This document shows, piece by piece, positions 36,100 through 45,226 of a DNA stretch of 64,000 bases (position 1 is its first letter; every line of letters starts with the position of its first letter). A program made the position numbers and the translations under genes. Under the pieces are notes generated by a model. It was not told the DNA's origin. It was given only the letters and a program-made list of their open reading frames with translations, and searched no databases. The stretch is from assembly GCA_900553515.1 (NCBI GenBank), contig USDN01000002.1:50572-114571 (forward strand), in the 5' to 3' direction. Origin of the DNA: an uncultured Blautia sp. (GTDB lineage: Bacteria > Bacillota > Clostridia > Lachnospirales > Lachnospiraceae).

Positions 36100-36924
36100 T
36101 TATTTACTGCAAAACCGGTATATGGCCTTTGCCACTCCGTCTTCTTCATTGGATGCTGTTATAAAAGCCGCCGCATCCTTACAGGCTCTTGTCCCATTAT
36201 CCACCGCAATTCCATATTTCACCGCTTTCAGCATGGAACTGTCATTATCTGCATCTCCAAAAGCCATGGCTTCTTCCGGGGTTACACCAAGCTGCTCCAT
36301 AAGGTAAAGAAGCGTGTTTCCCTTTCCGGCATTTTTATGCCCGATCTCCAGAAGATGTCCTACAGAGGAAGTCACATAAATATCAGAGATTTCCTGCTCC
36401 AGCTTTTTCCACAAAGCTTTTTTTATTTCAATATCCCGGCAGACAAATGCCATACTGTCCAGCTCTTCCTGATGTTCCTGTGCAAATTTTTCTATATTTT
36501 TTACAGGAATTCTTGTCTCCTTTACATATCTGGCTCCATACTGTGTAGCCCCATACTTTTCCGGATCCAGAACGTATGCTTCTTCCGAATAGGGAATACC
36601 CCGGATAAAAATCTCCATTACAACATTGGCAGGTCTTTCCATTTTCAATATTTTTACTACTGATTCTGCCTCCAAAAGACATTGATAGATTCTTTCTTTT
36701 TGGGATACAGAATAAATCGCGCCTCCATTGGATGTAATCACATACTCCACTCCCGGATAAGTTTTTATCATCTCAGGCACCGCCTTAAAGGATCTTCCTG
36801 TAGCCGGGATCATATGAATTCCCTTACCTGTTACCATATCAAGCGCCTCTCTTGTGGTCTTTGACAGTTCTTTTTTGTCTGTAAGAAGAGTTCCGTCCAG
36901 ATCGCTGGCGATCAGTTTTATCAT
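36100..36924 (-). CDS. HAD-family Cof-type sugar phosphatase
   Basis: 274 residues. HAD motif I is DLDGTLLT (8-15), with the nucleophile Asp8 and Asp10. Motif II (a conserved Thr/Ser) is at about 40-43 (ATGRS), motif III uses the Lys at about 205, and motif IV is AFGDADNDSSML (about 223-234). The size and C2B-type cap place it with Cof/YidA-like phosphatases that hydrolyse sugar phosphates or cofactor phosphates. GGAGAGG precedes ATG. The substrate is unknown. Confidence 0.9.
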   Translation of the reverse strand: MIKLIASDLDGTLLTDKKELSKTTREALDMVTGKGIHMIPATGRSFKAVPEMIKTYPGVEYVITSNGGAIYSVSQKERIYQCLLEAESVVKILKMERPANVVMEIFIRGIPYSEEAYVLDPEKYGATQYGARYVKETRIPVKNIEKFAQEHQEELDSMAFVCRDIEIKKALWKKLEQEISDIYVTSSVGHLLEIGHKNAGKGNTLLYLMEQLGVTPEEAMAFGDADNDSSMLKAVKYGIAVDNGTRACKDAAAFITASNEEDGVAKAIYRFCSK

Positions 36925-37125
36925 CTGTATCCTCTCCCTTCATAGATTATTTTTCATTATGACTTTTATTATAACCCATTTAAAGTTACAAGGGTACTGT
37001 TTACTCTGTTCACGGCAGTGCGGCAAATACAATATGGATTTCCGCAAAATTTTCCCTCTTCCATAATCTCACAGATATGATAAAATAATATTCAGAATTA
37101 CCCGTAAGGGCAACAGGAGGCATTT

Positions 37126-37404
37126 ATGAAATTTATATATCCTGCGGTTTTCCGCAAAACTGAAACCGGCACCTATTATGGATTTTTTCCGGATCTGGAA
37201 GACTGCCACGCAGAGGGCGACACTCTGGACGAAGCCATTGACAGAGCCAACGAGGCTGCAAATAACTGGATCTCCCTTGAATTATCCGAAGATGACTGTG
37301 ATCTCCCTTCTGTCACAGATCCAGAAGATATGGAGCTTCAGGAAGGTGATATTGTAAGAAATATTTCTGTAAATATCCGGTTTTACGAAGGCTGGGACGA
37401 ATAA
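37126..37404 (+). CDS. HicB-family antitoxin-like protein (orphan)
   Basis: 92 residues with the HicB fold pattern: YPAVFRKTETGTYYGFFPDLEDC, then the helix EGDTLDEAIDRANEAANNWI. The C-terminus has no recognisable ribbon-helix-helix or HTH. No HicA toxin gene flanks it, so it is an orphan, as is frequent in this family, and need not act as antitoxin. AGGAGG precedes ATG by 6 nt. A TATGAT sequence about 50 bp upstream may be its -10. Confidence 0.82.
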   Translation: MKFIYPAVFRKTETGTYYGFFPDLEDCHAEGDTLDEAIDRANEAANNWISLELSEDDCDLPSVTDPEDMELQEGDIVRNISVNIRFYEGWDE

Positions 37405-37420
37405 TCGCCCCAGCCTTTCT
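37388..37420 (+). terminator. terminator overlapping the hicB stop codon
   Basis: AAGGCTGGGACGA and TCGCCCCAGCCTT pair around ATAA, and TTCTC follows. The loop contains the stop codon. Confidence 0.75.
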
Positions 37421-37444
37421 CACGCCCTTTTATAAATACACTTT

Positions 37445-37918
37445 CTAAAACCCTTCTATGCGACGCTGTTTCCTCAATGCATACCGTTTTTCTCCGCCGA
37501 TCCACTCTGCTTTTTCATTTTCTGTTTCTATAAGCAGCTCCGGCACCTGAATTTTTTTATCATTCTGATCAATCGCCACAAGGACTTCATATGCTCTGTT
37601 AATCATCCTTCTGGTTCCGTCTGCATCCTCAGCATAGGTATCTACCCGTACTTCCATGGAAGTTTTTCCTACATAAGTCATTCTTCCAATCAGTACCACC
37701 GTATCTCCCAGATAAGCTCCGGCCTTGAAATTCAGATTATCCACACAGGCTGTTGTCACAATACTGCCTGCATGGCGATGCGCCACAATTCCGGCTACCT
37801 CGTCAATCCACTGCATCAGTATCCCGCCAAACAGTCTTCCATATCCGTTAATATGCTTTGGCATGATAAGGTATGTATTCTCTGTACGAGAATCTTCTAC
37901 ACGCTTCTGCTTCCGCAT
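37445..37918 (-). CDS. acyl-CoA thioesterase (hotdog fold)
   Basis: 157 residues, the length of YkhA/YciA-like acyl-CoA thioesterases. HINGYGRLFGGILMQWIDEV is the helix carrying the conserved Gly-Gly and the catalytic Asp; DNLNFKAGAYLGD follows. It hydrolyses acyl-CoA in the cytoplasm; chain length cannot be told. It is probably transcribed after the VOC-family gene 30 bp upstream. Confidence 0.88.
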   Translation of the reverse strand: MRKQKRVEDSRTENTYLIMPKHINGYGRLFGGILMQWIDEVAGIVAHRHAGSIVTTACVDNLNFKAGAYLGDTVVLIGRMTYVGKTSMEVRVDTYAEDADGTRRMINRAYEVLVAIDQNDKKIQVPELLIETENEKAEWIGGEKRYALRKQRRIEGF

Positions 37919-37948
37919 TTACTCACCACTTTCTCTTTCTGTCAAATT

Positions 37949-38350
37949 TTATTCATGCAGTTCCAGCGGCAGTCCGTCCGGATCTTTAAAAAATGTAAAT
38001 TTCCCGCCGGAAAATTCATCCACCCGAATCGGTTCCATCTCAATCCCCTTTGCCTGAAGTTCGGCAGCTGTTTTTTCGATATCCGTTACTTTAAAAGCAA
38101 GATGACGAAGTCCATATGCCTCTGGAAAATTCGGGCGTTCCGGATGGAGCTGATGCTCCAGATCCTTTTCTGCCGGAGCAAAAATCTCAAGTTCCACTCC
38201 ATCCAGTTCCAGATCCAGCTTATAATCTCCTCTTTCTTTTCGGAAATTTTCTCTTACAATACGGAATCCCAGTTTGTCCACATAAAATTCTCTTGATTTC
38301 TGATAGTCTGAGACCAGCAATGCCACATGATGTACGGCTGTCAATGCCAT
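37949..38350 (-). CDS. VOC-family metalloprotein (SMU1112c/YaeR-like)
   Basis: 133 residues, two beta-alpha-beta-beta-beta units of the glyoxalase/bleomycin fold. His7-His8 (AVHHVALLVSDY), the RHLAFKV His (about 82) and the Glu in LPLELHE near the end are the metal ligands of this family. The length and pattern match the SMU1112c/YaeR glyoxalase-I-like group, whose substrate is unknown. It lies between the thioesterase and nth. Confidence 0.85.
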   Translation of the reverse strand: MALTAVHHVALLVSDYQKSREFYVDKLGFRIVRENFRKERGDYKLDLELDGVELEIFAPAEKDLEHQLHPERPNFPEAYGLRHLAFKVTDIEKTAAELQAKGIEMEPIRVDEFSGGKFTFFKDPDGLPLELHE

Positions 38351-38380
38351 GTCGTTTCTCCTTTTCTCTATGAAATAATG

Positions 38381-39013
38381 CTAAATATTCTTTTTACAGA
38401 TATCTTCCAGACAACATTTGTCACAATGAGGTTTTGTCCGTGCAGTACACACCTCTCTTCCGTGAAATACCAAACGATGACAGAAATCGCTGCCCTCCTC
38501 CGGAGGGATGATCTTCCACAGAGCCATCTCCACTTTTTTAGGCTCTTTGATATTATCTACAAGACCGATACGGTTTGTTAAACGGATACAATGAGTGTCT
38601 GTTACGATAGCAGGCTTGCCAAACACATCTCCCATGATAAGGTTTGCACTTTTTCTTCCTACTCCCGGAAGTTTCAGAAGTTCTTCAAAAGTTTCCGGTA
38701 TATGATCCTCATACTGCTCATGAAGGATCCTCATACAGGCGCTGATGTCTCTGGCCTTACTTTTTCCAAGACCGCAGGGTTTCACGATCGCTTCGATCTC
38801 CTCCGGCTGAGCTGCTGCAAGAGATGCCACATCCGGATACTTCGCATAAAGATCCTCCACCACTACATTGACTCTGGCATCTGTGCACTGCGCCGCCAGA
38901 CGGACGCTTACCAGAAGTTTCCAGGCCTGATCATAATCCAGAGTACAGTCTGCATACGGATATTCTTCTTTCAGTCTCTGGATTACCTCCAGAGCACGCT
39001 GTTTTTTTGTCAT
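38381..39013 (-). CDS. nth: endonuclease III
   Basis: 210 residues, full length. A DNA glycosylase/AP lyase of base excision repair removing oxidised pyrimidines. The helix-hairpin-helix LPGVGRKSANL (115-125) holds catalytic Lys121, and Asp139 lies in VTDTHCIRLTN. The C-terminal C-x6-C-x2-C-x5-C cluster (starting at the Cys in REVCTAR) binds 4Fe-4S. All key residues are present. Confidence 0.96.
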   Translation of the reverse strand: MTKKQRALEVIQRLKEEYPYADCTLDYDQAWKLLVSVRLAAQCTDARVNVVVEDLYAKYPDVASLAAAQPEEIEAIVKPCGLGKSKARDISACMRILHEQYEDHIPETFEELLKLPGVGRKSANLIMGDVFGKPAIVTDTHCIRLTNRIGLVDNIKEPKKVEMALWKIIPPEEGSDFCHRLVFHGREVCTARTKPHCDKCCLEDICKKNI

Positions 39014-39053
39014 ATGATACTCCTCTTTTTGTTCTTTTCATAATCTATGTACA

Positions 39054-39095
39054 GGAAAGCGGATCGTGCCATTACGTACACCATCCGCTTTTTTA
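39054..39095. terminator. hairpin between upp and nth
   Basis: AAAGCGGAT and ATCCGCTTT form a stem with a long loop. It follows the upp stop on the minus strand. The T run is on the plus-strand side, so its strength for upp is uncertain. Confidence 0.55.
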
Positions 39096-39107
39096 TCTGA
39101 TCCCTTC

Positions 39108-39737
39108 TTATCTGGTTCCGAAAATACGGTCTCCCGCATCGCCAAGTCCCGGGCAGATATATGCATTTTCATTGAGTTCACGATCCAGATGACCAACGTA
39201 GATCTGAACATCCGGATGAGCCTTATGCAGACGCTCCAAACCTTCCGGCGCTGCAATGATAAACATGCATTTGATATTTTTTCCACCATGCTCTTTGATA
39301 AAATCAACAGCGGCCACTGCAGAACCGCCTGTTGCCAACATTGGATCTGTAACAACGATCAGTCTCTGATCGATCGGATCCGGGAGCTTACAGTAATATT
39401 CGTGAGGCTCATGAGTTTCCGGATCTCTGTAAAGACCAATATGACCGATCTTTGCAGAAGGAACCAGCGTTGTAATACCATTGACCATTCCAAGACCTGC
39501 GCGGAGTACAGGTACAACAGCAAGCTTCTTTCCTGCGATCATAGGTGTCATACAGGTTTCCAGAGGAGTCTCCACCTCCACATCCTCCAGCGGAAGGTCT
39601 CTCAGCGCTTCAAATCCCATAAGAACTGCAATCTCCTCGATCAGCTTACGAAATTCATTTGTTCCGGTACGCTTATCTCTCAGCAGTGAAATCTTATGCT
39701 GAATCAGCGGATGTTCCATAATATATACGTTTTCCAT
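39108..39737 (-). CDS. upp: uracil phosphoribosyltransferase
   Basis: 209 residues, exactly the family's size. It makes UMP from uracil and PRPP in the pyrimidine salvage pathway. [20 protein letters not shown] (about 128-147) is the PRPP-binding loop; [14 protein letters not shown] and the C-terminal [16 protein letters not shown] uracil-binding segment are intact. GGAGG lies upstream of ATG. Confidence 0.97.
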   Translation of the reverse strand: MENVYIMEHPLIQHKISLLRDKRTGTNEFRKLIEEIAVLMGFEALRDLPLEDVEVETPLETCMTPMIAGKKLAVVPVLRAGLGMVNGITTLVPSAKIGHIGLYRDPETHEPHEYYCKLPDPIDQRLIVVTDPMLATGGSAVAAVDFIKEHGGKNIKCMFIIAAPEGLERLHKAHPDVQIYVGHLDRELNENAYICPGLGDAGDRIFGTR

Positions 39738-39761
39738 ATCAAACCTCCGTTATTTTCCTAT

Positions 39762-39811
39762 AAAAAATGACTTATCGATGGAAAATTTTTATTTTCCTCC
39801 GATAAGTCATA
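39762..39811 (-). terminator. terminator of the PAP2/CDP-alcohol transferase gene
   Basis: ATGACTTATCG and CGATAAGTCAT form an 11-bp stem; on the minus strand TTTTTTATAGG follows. It separates the lipid gene from upp. Confidence 0.85.
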
Positions 39812-39906
39812 TTATACCCTATTTTATAATGTTCTTCTACAAAAATCTACAGAATCCTGCAAAATACTTTCTGAATCGCAGACATCCAAACCGCGTCCAT
39901 TGATCC

Positions 39907-41169
39907 TTAACCCACTCTTCCAGGAATCTTCTTGCTGACGGTTCCCTTTGTCTGCTCCTGAATCAGGCGGAACTCATCCAGATACATCACAAAGGACATC
40001 AGCATGCAGACTCCAACTGCCCCTACTAAGATATTAGCGGTAGAAGACGGTATCCTGGGCGCTGCAAATAAGATCAGTCCCGTAACATAAGATACCATAG
40101 TATTCAATCTGCCATGCCAGCGGACCATCTGATTTTTGTCTGTATCCAGCATGTATTTCCATCCCAGGACAAGCGTATAGCTTTCTTTGATAAAGAAAAA
40201 CATTAAGATAATCTTAGCCAGCGAATATCTTGGAACCAGACATGCCAGCAGTACAAACTGAGTAACCTTATCTGCCAGGGGATCTAAAAGCTTTCCTACT
40301 TCGGTCACCCGTCCTGAACTTCTTGCAATCCTGCCGTCAAAAATATCTGTAACGATCACCGCCAGAAGGATCAAAGCCAGCAGAGATTTTTCGCCGCGCA
40401 TATTATGCCGCTGGAGCATTGCCATAAATGCCAGTGCAAGAACCAGCCGCCCTGCACTGAGAAAATTGGGGAGAGTGAAAATCTCTCTTCTGGTAAGCAT
40501 CTTTTCAAATTTTTCCTGATTTTCCGGAATAATCCGGTAAAATACCTGATAACAGATCATATTCAGGATCAGCGCCGTTACCACATCTTCTACACTGTGC
40601 TGTTTCAGGAACATGGTAGACAGCACGATGGACACGGTAAGAATGATATTTCCAGCAGTAAAAATCCGGCTCTGTCTGCATTTCTTATTATTAAGAAGAG
40701 CTACACAGCAGGCAACTGCATTAAATACATGCATACTCGGGAAAATATTGGTAGGAGTATCGATCAGGTACAAAAACTGCACTGCCTGAATAAAGGGACT
40801 TCCACCCTCCAGTACAGGTCTCAGATCCTGACCATTGGGATATACATAGGAAATAATAAGGAAAAGCGTCATTCCCACTCCCAGTGTCCCCATATACTGA
40901 TAATATTCTTTCTTCCCGGGACTTCCAATGGCAAAATACAGTACACTGCCCAGCACCACAAAATACCATAACACATACGGGATTATAAAATACTCGCAAA
41001 ATGGGATCTTATCATCCAGAAAAGTATGGATAAGATGCGTTTCTACAGGAATCCTTTCTACAAGCATAAATGAGATCATATAAAAAATTCCATATGCAGG
41101 AATGATCCATAAATGTTTTGATTTTTTTAAATAATCCAAAATATCACCCTCTCCGACAAAATGACTCAC
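39907..41169 (-). CDS. PAP2 phosphatase / CDP-alcohol phosphatidyltransferase fusion
   Basis: 420 residues, at least ten hydrophobic segments. Residues 1-215 form a PAP2-type domain with PSMH (144-147) and the later His191 in KQHSVEDVV, the two conserved His regions of this superfamily. Residues 232-405 form a CDP-alcohol phosphatidyltransferase domain: LPNFLSAGRLVLA, then the full DG-x2-AR-x8-G-x3-D-x3-D motif (278-300). PgsA-type enzymes make phosphatidylglycerol phosphate from CDP-diacylglycerol and glycerol phosphate, and a PAP2 domain could remove the phosphate, so the fusion may make phosphatidylglycerol in one chain. Other alcohols are possible. It is a single intact frame. A 24-bp inverted repeat lies upstream of the start. 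Confidence 0.85.
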   Translation of the reverse strand: MSHFVGEGDILDYLKKSKHLWIIPAYGIFYMISFMLVERIPVETHLIHTFLDDKIPFCEYFIIPYVLWYFVVLGSVLYFAIGSPGKKEYYQYMGTLGVGMTLFLIISYVYPNGQDLRPVLEGGSPFIQAVQFLYLIDTPTNIFPSMHVFNAVACCVALLNNKKCRQSRIFTAGNIILTVSIVLSTMFLKQHSVEDVVTALILNMICYQVFYRIIPENQEKFEKMLTRREIFTLPNFLSAGRLVLALAFMAMLQRHNMRGEKSLLALILLAVIVTDIFDGRIARSSGRVTEVGKLLDPLADKVTQFVLLACLVPRYSLAKIILMFFFIKESYTLVLGWKYMLDTDKNQMVRWHGRLNTMVSYVTGLILFAAPRIPSSTANILVGAVGVCMLMSFVMYLDEFRLIQEQTKGTVSKKIPGRVG

Positions 41170-41206
41170 ACAAAAAACAACCAGATCTTCTCATGTTTCT
41201 GTAGGT

Positions 41207-41230
41207 AATAGTATAACGTATTATACTATT
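41207..41230 (-). promoter_or_regulatory. inverted repeat, candidate operator overlapping a -10 box
   Basis: Perfect 10-bp arms AATAGTATAA and TTATACTATT around a 4-bp centre. The minus strand reads TATAAT at 41220-41225, so the repeat overlaps a probable -10 of the PAP2/CDP-alcohol transferase gene. A repressor site is inferred. Confidence 0.5.
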
Positions 41231-41339
41231 TAATCAATGTATAAAATGCTGAAAACAGAAGGTTTCATAAAAATTTCATATTTATTTTTCATAGTTTTTA
41301 TGTATGTGCCTTTTTCTGCAGAAAAATCAGGTCCTTCTA

Positions 41340-41876
41340 TTAAGGTAAACGAACCAGTTTGGGTGAATGCTTCAATTCCGGAATAATTTTTTTCACCATA
41401 TCCTCTGTGCGGATCCTGAGACTGGAGGTATTGATGCACGGATGGCAGCCAATATACTCTCCTTCCAGCACTTCCTCATCAATCAGCAGCTGTACGTTGT
41501 TTTCTTTATCATTCATAAGCCCCATGATGCTCACAGAACCTGGAGTAATATCAAGAAACTGTTCCATATATTCCGGTTTTCCAAAAGAAAGCCTGGATGA
41601 ACCAATCTGCGCGGAAATATCCTTTGTTTTAAATTTTTTATCTCCCGGTATCATAAGCAGATAAAAATCTGTCTCCTGACGGTTGCACAAAAAAAGATTT
41701 TTACAGATCACAGCTCCCAGTGCCTGATCTATCTCTTCACAGGCCTCTATGGTCATGGCCGGCTCATGGTCGATCCTTTCATATTCGATTCCCAGAGAAT
41801 CCAGAAGATCATATACACGGATCTCCTTTTCCAGCCTTCCTTCTGTATTTTTAGGTCTTCCTGTTACACGTTCCAT
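41340..41876 (-). CDS. YbaK/ProX-type aminoacyl-tRNA deacylase
   Basis: 178 residues. LGIEYERIDHEPAMT near the N-terminus and ICKNLFLCNRQETDFYLLMI (about 57-76) are the hallmarks of PrdX/ProX trans-editing proteins, which hydrolyse mischarged aminoacyl-tRNA such as Ala-tRNA(Pro). The conserved Lys in CKNLF is present. SSRLSFGKPEYMEQFLDITPG and the final HPCINTSSLRI segment complete the fold. It stands alone with about 120 bp either side. Confidence 0.88.
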   Translation of the reverse strand: MERVTGRPKNTEGRLEKEIRVYDLLDSLGIEYERIDHEPAMTIEACEEIDQALGAVICKNLFLCNRQETDFYLLMIPGDKKFKTKDISAQIGSSRLSFGKPEYMEQFLDITPGSVSIMGLMNDKENNVQLLIDEEVLEGEYIGCHPCINTSSLRIRTEDMVKKIIPELKHSPKLVRLP

Positions 41877-41953
41877 AGCTCTGTCCTTTCTGTTCTGCTT
41901 CTGTTTTTCAAAATTACTCCTTTATTATACGCACATCTTTTTTTACGGTCAAA

Positions 41954-41990
41954 TAGAAAAGGAAGCGTTTTTCCCACGCTTCCCTTTCTA
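41954..41990 (-). terminator. terminator of the exporter/two-component operon
   Basis: AAAGGGAAGCGT and ACGCTTCCTTTT pair on the minus strand, followed by CTATTT. It begins 6 bp after the histidine kinase stop. Confidence 0.85.
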
Positions 41991-41995
41991 TTCTT

Positions 41996-43237
41996 CTATC
42001 TTTCCCAAAGGGCAGTAACCACAATAGTTCTGCCGTCTGCGCTGGCAGCATGTATCCTGCCCTTGTGGCTCTGTACAATTGCCTTTGCTACGGAAAGCCC
42101 GATACCCGATCCTCCTGTCTCAGAGTTTCGGGAGGCATCTGTCCGGTAAAAGCGCTCAAAAAGAATATCCAGATCTCCTTTGGAAACCATATCGGTTTCA
42201 TTGGATACCACTAGCTCTACCCGCTTTCCTTTTTTCCGAAAGGTCAGAGAAATGCTGCTTTCCGGCAGGGAATATTTCAGTGCATTGTCCAGAAGCAGAG
42301 AGACCAGCTGATACAACAGCATTTCATTGGCATTTCCCTGTATCCCGGGTTCTATGGAAAGAAGCAGCTTCTTTCCTTCGTTCTCAGCCACCTGACAGAA
42401 AGGCTCCGCTGCCTCCTCTATCACCTGGGAAATACACAGCATACACATTTCTTTCTGTCCGTTTCCTTCTTCCATGCGGGTCAGCGCTACCATCTGCTGG
42501 GTCAGCTTTGTCAGTCGTTTCACCTGCTTTCGGATACTGGCCGTCCATTCATTTTCCCCTCCTGTCATCTCCAGCACTTCTGTATTCGCATCAATGATCG
42601 TAAGGGGGGTTTTCAGCTCATGTCCGGCATCTGTAATAAACTGCTTTTGTTTTTCATAGCTTTCTGCCACCGGACGGAACACTCTTTTTGAAAAAAACAG
42701 AACCAGAATCAGCACCATGGACGACCCCAGAAAAGAGAGAAAGATGCTGGCCCGGAGAAGCACATAGAAGCTGTCCAGTTCCCGGGAACAGTCCACAAAA
42801 ATCCCCATGGGCTCTGTTTTCTTCTGTATCAGATAACGGTAGTTTCCATAAAAGCCCTTGGTTTTTCCCTTCTTCCACACAGCATACCCATAGGTTTCTG
42901 CATCTGCTTCCTGTACTGCTGCAATATTACCAGTCTTTGTCTCCAGCACTGTTCCCTCTTCGTCATAGATTACCGAAAAATACCGGGTTTCATAAGGAAG
43001 CTCCGGAGATAAATGAAAATCTTCCTGTGTCCGCACAGGCTTCTCCGGCGGCTTCCGTTCCATATCTTCAAATGGAAATTCTCCATTATTTTCTGCCAGC
43101 ATCTGAAGCACATGATCTGCCCGCTCTGCTATCCTCCGATATCCGGCAGCCAAAATTCCGCCTACAATTCCCAAAAGCACTACCAGCATGGAGCACATGG
43201 AAACCAGAATGAATTTTTTTCTGAGACTTTTGATCAT
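41996..43237 (-). CDS. sensor histidine kinase
   Basis: 413 residues. Two membrane helices (about 10-32 and 163-183) enclose a 130-residue extracellular region. There is a very short linker, then HisKA with His206 in DAGHELKTPLTII and HATPase_c (LLLDNALKY, GGSGIGLSVAK). A classical membrane kinase partnered with the OmpR-type regulator whose stop overlaps its start by 4 bp (ATGA). It is the last gene of a run with an ABC exporter and its adaptor, so exporter stress or substrate is the likely signal. Confidence 0.93.
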   Translation of the reverse strand: MIKSLRKKFILVSMCSMLVVLLGIVGGILAAGYRRIAERADHVLQMLAENNGEFPFEDMERKPPEKPVRTQEDFHLSPELPYETRYFSVIYDEEGTVLETKTGNIAAVQEADAETYGYAVWKKGKTKGFYGNYRYLIQKKTEPMGIFVDCSRELDSFYVLLRASIFLSFLGSSMVLILVLFFSKRVFRPVAESYEKQKQFITDAGHELKTPLTIIDANTEVLEMTGGENEWTASIRKQVKRLTKLTQQMVALTRMEEGNGQKEMCMLCISQVIEEAAEPFCQVAENEGKKLLLSIEPGIQGNANEMLLYQLVSLLLDNALKYSLPESSISLTFRKKGKRVELVVSNETDMVSKGDLDILFERFYRTDASRNSETGGSGIGLSVAKAIVQSHKGRIHAASADGRTIVVTALWER

Positions 43238-43908
43238 GATCTTTTCTCCAGCGAATAGCCCTGATTTCTGGCAGCTCTTATCTGCACATCAGCCTCCAGT
43301 GAAACAAGCTTTTTTCTCAGATTGGAAAGATATACCCAGACTACGTTTCGCTCTGCCTCGCTGTCATATCCCCAGATTTTTTCCATAAAATGCTCCGTAG
43401 AGATTACCTGTCCCGGATTCCCCATGAGCATTTCCATCATCTGATACTCCTTATTTCCAAGATGGACTGTTCCTGCCGAAGAGGACAGCTCATACTTTGA
43501 TCTGTCCAGAGAAAGATTTCCGAAATTCAAAAAATTTCCCGGGGACTCCATCTGTCTCCTTGTAATGGAGCGAAGCCGGGCGAGAAGCTCTTTTGCAGCA
43601 AAGGGTTTTGTCAGATAGTCATCCGCTCCACTGTCCAGCCCAAGTACCCGGTCGTCAATTTCTGCCTTTGCCGTAAGAATCAGCACAGGAATCTGATTTC
43701 CCTGTGCTCTCACCTGGCGGAGCACTGTGATCCCGTCCATTTTGGGCATCATCACATCCAGTATGGCGGCATCATAATTTTCTGTATCCAGATAATGCAG
43801 CGCATCCTCTCCATTGTATACTGCATCTACAGAATAATTGTTGTGTTTCAGTATCATTGTCAGAGCATTGGAAAGCTCTTTTTCGTCTTCTGCCAATAAG
43901 ATCCGCAT
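43234..43908 (-). CDS. OmpR-family response regulator
   Basis: 224 residues. Receiver domain with Asp51 in AAILDVMMPKMDG and Lys in LTKPF (about 101), then a winged-helix DNA-binding domain (about 128-222; TEHFMEKIWGYDSEAERNVVWVYLSNLRKKL). It lies between the exporter permease gene and the kinase gene. A pair of TTTAAGT-type repeats with a 10-bp phase upstream of the operon's first gene (50738-50756) is a candidate autoregulatory site. Confidence 0.94.
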   Translation of the reverse strand: MRILLAEDEKELSNALTMILKHNNYSVDAVYNGEDALHYLDTENYDAAILDVMMPKMDGITVLRQVRAQGNQIPVLILTAKAEIDDRVLGLDSGADDYLTKPFAAKELLARLRSITRRQMESPGNFLNFGNLSLDRSKYELSSSAGTVHLGNKEYQMMEMLMGNPGQVISTEHFMEKIWGYDSEAERNVVWVYLSNLRKKLVSLEADVQIRAARNQGYSLEKRS

Positions 43909-44005
43909 TCTGTCTCACTTCCTCTTTTTTTGCAGTCAGTATAACACTCCTTGTTTTTTCCGTAAAGAAAAAGCCATTCATTCTGTGCAATTTTTTTCAC
44001 AGGAT

Positions 44006-45226
44006 TTACCCTGAATAGCGAAGTGCATCAATTGGTTTCTTTCGTGCCGCCTTGTTGGCAGGATAGAGACCAAATATCACTCCGATCAGCAGTGAAAATA
44101 TCACGGAAATCCCGGCAACCTCCATATCCATATGGAAGCTCATAGAGTCTTCCATTACTTTTCCGATAATTTTCAGGATCGCAAAGGACATTCCGATTCC
44201 TGCCGCGCAGCCCATCATACTGACTATAAGCGCTTCCATAAGAAACTGCATCATGATCCCTCCTCTTCCGGCTCCGATCGCCTTTCGGATACCGATTTCT
44301 CTGGTTCTTTCGGTAACCGATACCAGCATAATATTCATGATGCCGATACCGCCTACCAGAAGAGAGATAGCCGCGATCCCTCCAATCATCAGAGACATGG
44401 TGTCGTCCACTCCCTCCATAGCACTCATGATCTCAGACTGATTAATCATAGAAAATGCATCCTCGTCTCCGGACAGACGCTCAAGCATGATTTTTTCTAC
44501 AGCAGCTTCGGCCTGATCCATGGATTCCTCGTCTGCGGAAGATACATAAAACTGTGTGATATCCAGCACATTATCTGCTATTCTGGTAAGCGTAGAATAA
44601 GGAATATATCCTTCCAGTGTCACCGTTTCTGTCTCGTCCTCAGAAGAACCTGTGGTCATAGACTGTACTGAGGTAAGGGAAGAATTATCGTCTGAAAGAA
44701 CGCCTGCAACCAGAAAGCTTTTTCCATCCAGAGACAGAGTTTCTCCCGCTGCGTCTTCCCTTCCGAAAAATTCCACCGCCGTATCCGCACTGATAATCAC
44801 TACCAGAGAATGATTGTCCAGATCTGTCTGTTTCAGGGTTCTTCCTGAGGAAAGCTCCAGATTCATAATATCAAAATAGCTTCCGGTCGTTCCGGTGATA
44901 CTCATGGTTCCGCTTGTATAGCCGCTTTTTGCAGTAACAGAAGTTCTTCCATATGGCGCGGCCGCTTCCAGCGCCTCATCATCCATAAGCTCCTGAAATT
45001 CATTTAACCGTATGGGATTTTCCTTGTCATCTGTAACCCTTACCGTCAGATAACTGGATCCCATATCCGAGATCTGTTCTGATACAGATGTGGATGCCCC
45101 GTCTGCAATAGAAACCAGGACGATCAATGCCGAAACACCGATAATAATCCCCAGCATGGTAAGGAAGGTACGTAGTTTATTGGCACATACTGCTGCCCAG
45201 GACATCTTACAGGTCTGCCATATCAT
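44006..45226 (-). CDS. MacB-type ABC transporter permease (FtsX domain)
   Basis: 406 residues: one N-terminal membrane helix (about 18-42), a MacB-type periplasmic/extracellular domain (about 45-270), then three C-terminal helices of the FtsX domain (about 280-400; NIMLVSVTERTREIGIRKAIG is the conserved cytoplasmic helix). MacB-like systems use mechanotransmission to export peptides, antibiotics or lipids rather than classical channel transport. Its start overlaps the ATPase stop by 4 bp. Confidence 0.93.
   Translation of the reverse strand: MIWQTCKMSWAAVCANKLRTFLTMLGIIIGVSALIVLVSIADGASTSVSEQISDMGSSYLTVRVTDDKENPIRLNEFQELMDDEALEAAAPYGRTSVTAKSGYTSGTMSITGTTGSYFDIMNLELSSGRTLKQTDLDNHSLVVIISADTAVEFFGREDAAGETLSLDGKSFLVAGVLSDDNSSLTSVQSMTTGSSEDETETVTLEGYIPYSTLTRIADNVLDITQFYVSSADEESMDQAEAAVEKIMLERLSGDEDAFSMINQSEIMSAMEGVDDTMSLMIGGIAAISLLVGGIGIMNIMLVSVTERTREIGIRKAIGAGRGGIMMQFLMEALIVSMMGCAAGIGMSFAILKIIGKVMEDSMSFHMDMEVAGISVIFSLLIGVIFGLYPANKAARKKPIDALRYSG

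Noticed and set aside
36000..36149. N-terminal extension of the YoaK-family gene from ATG 36149
   Set aside because: It would overlap the HAD gene by 50 bp, has no ribosome site and adds residues outside the family; GTG 35996 has AGGAGG at proper distance.
37126..37404. Complete HicAB toxin-antitoxin pair
   Set aside because: No HicA-like frame of 50-80 codons lies on either side on the same strand.
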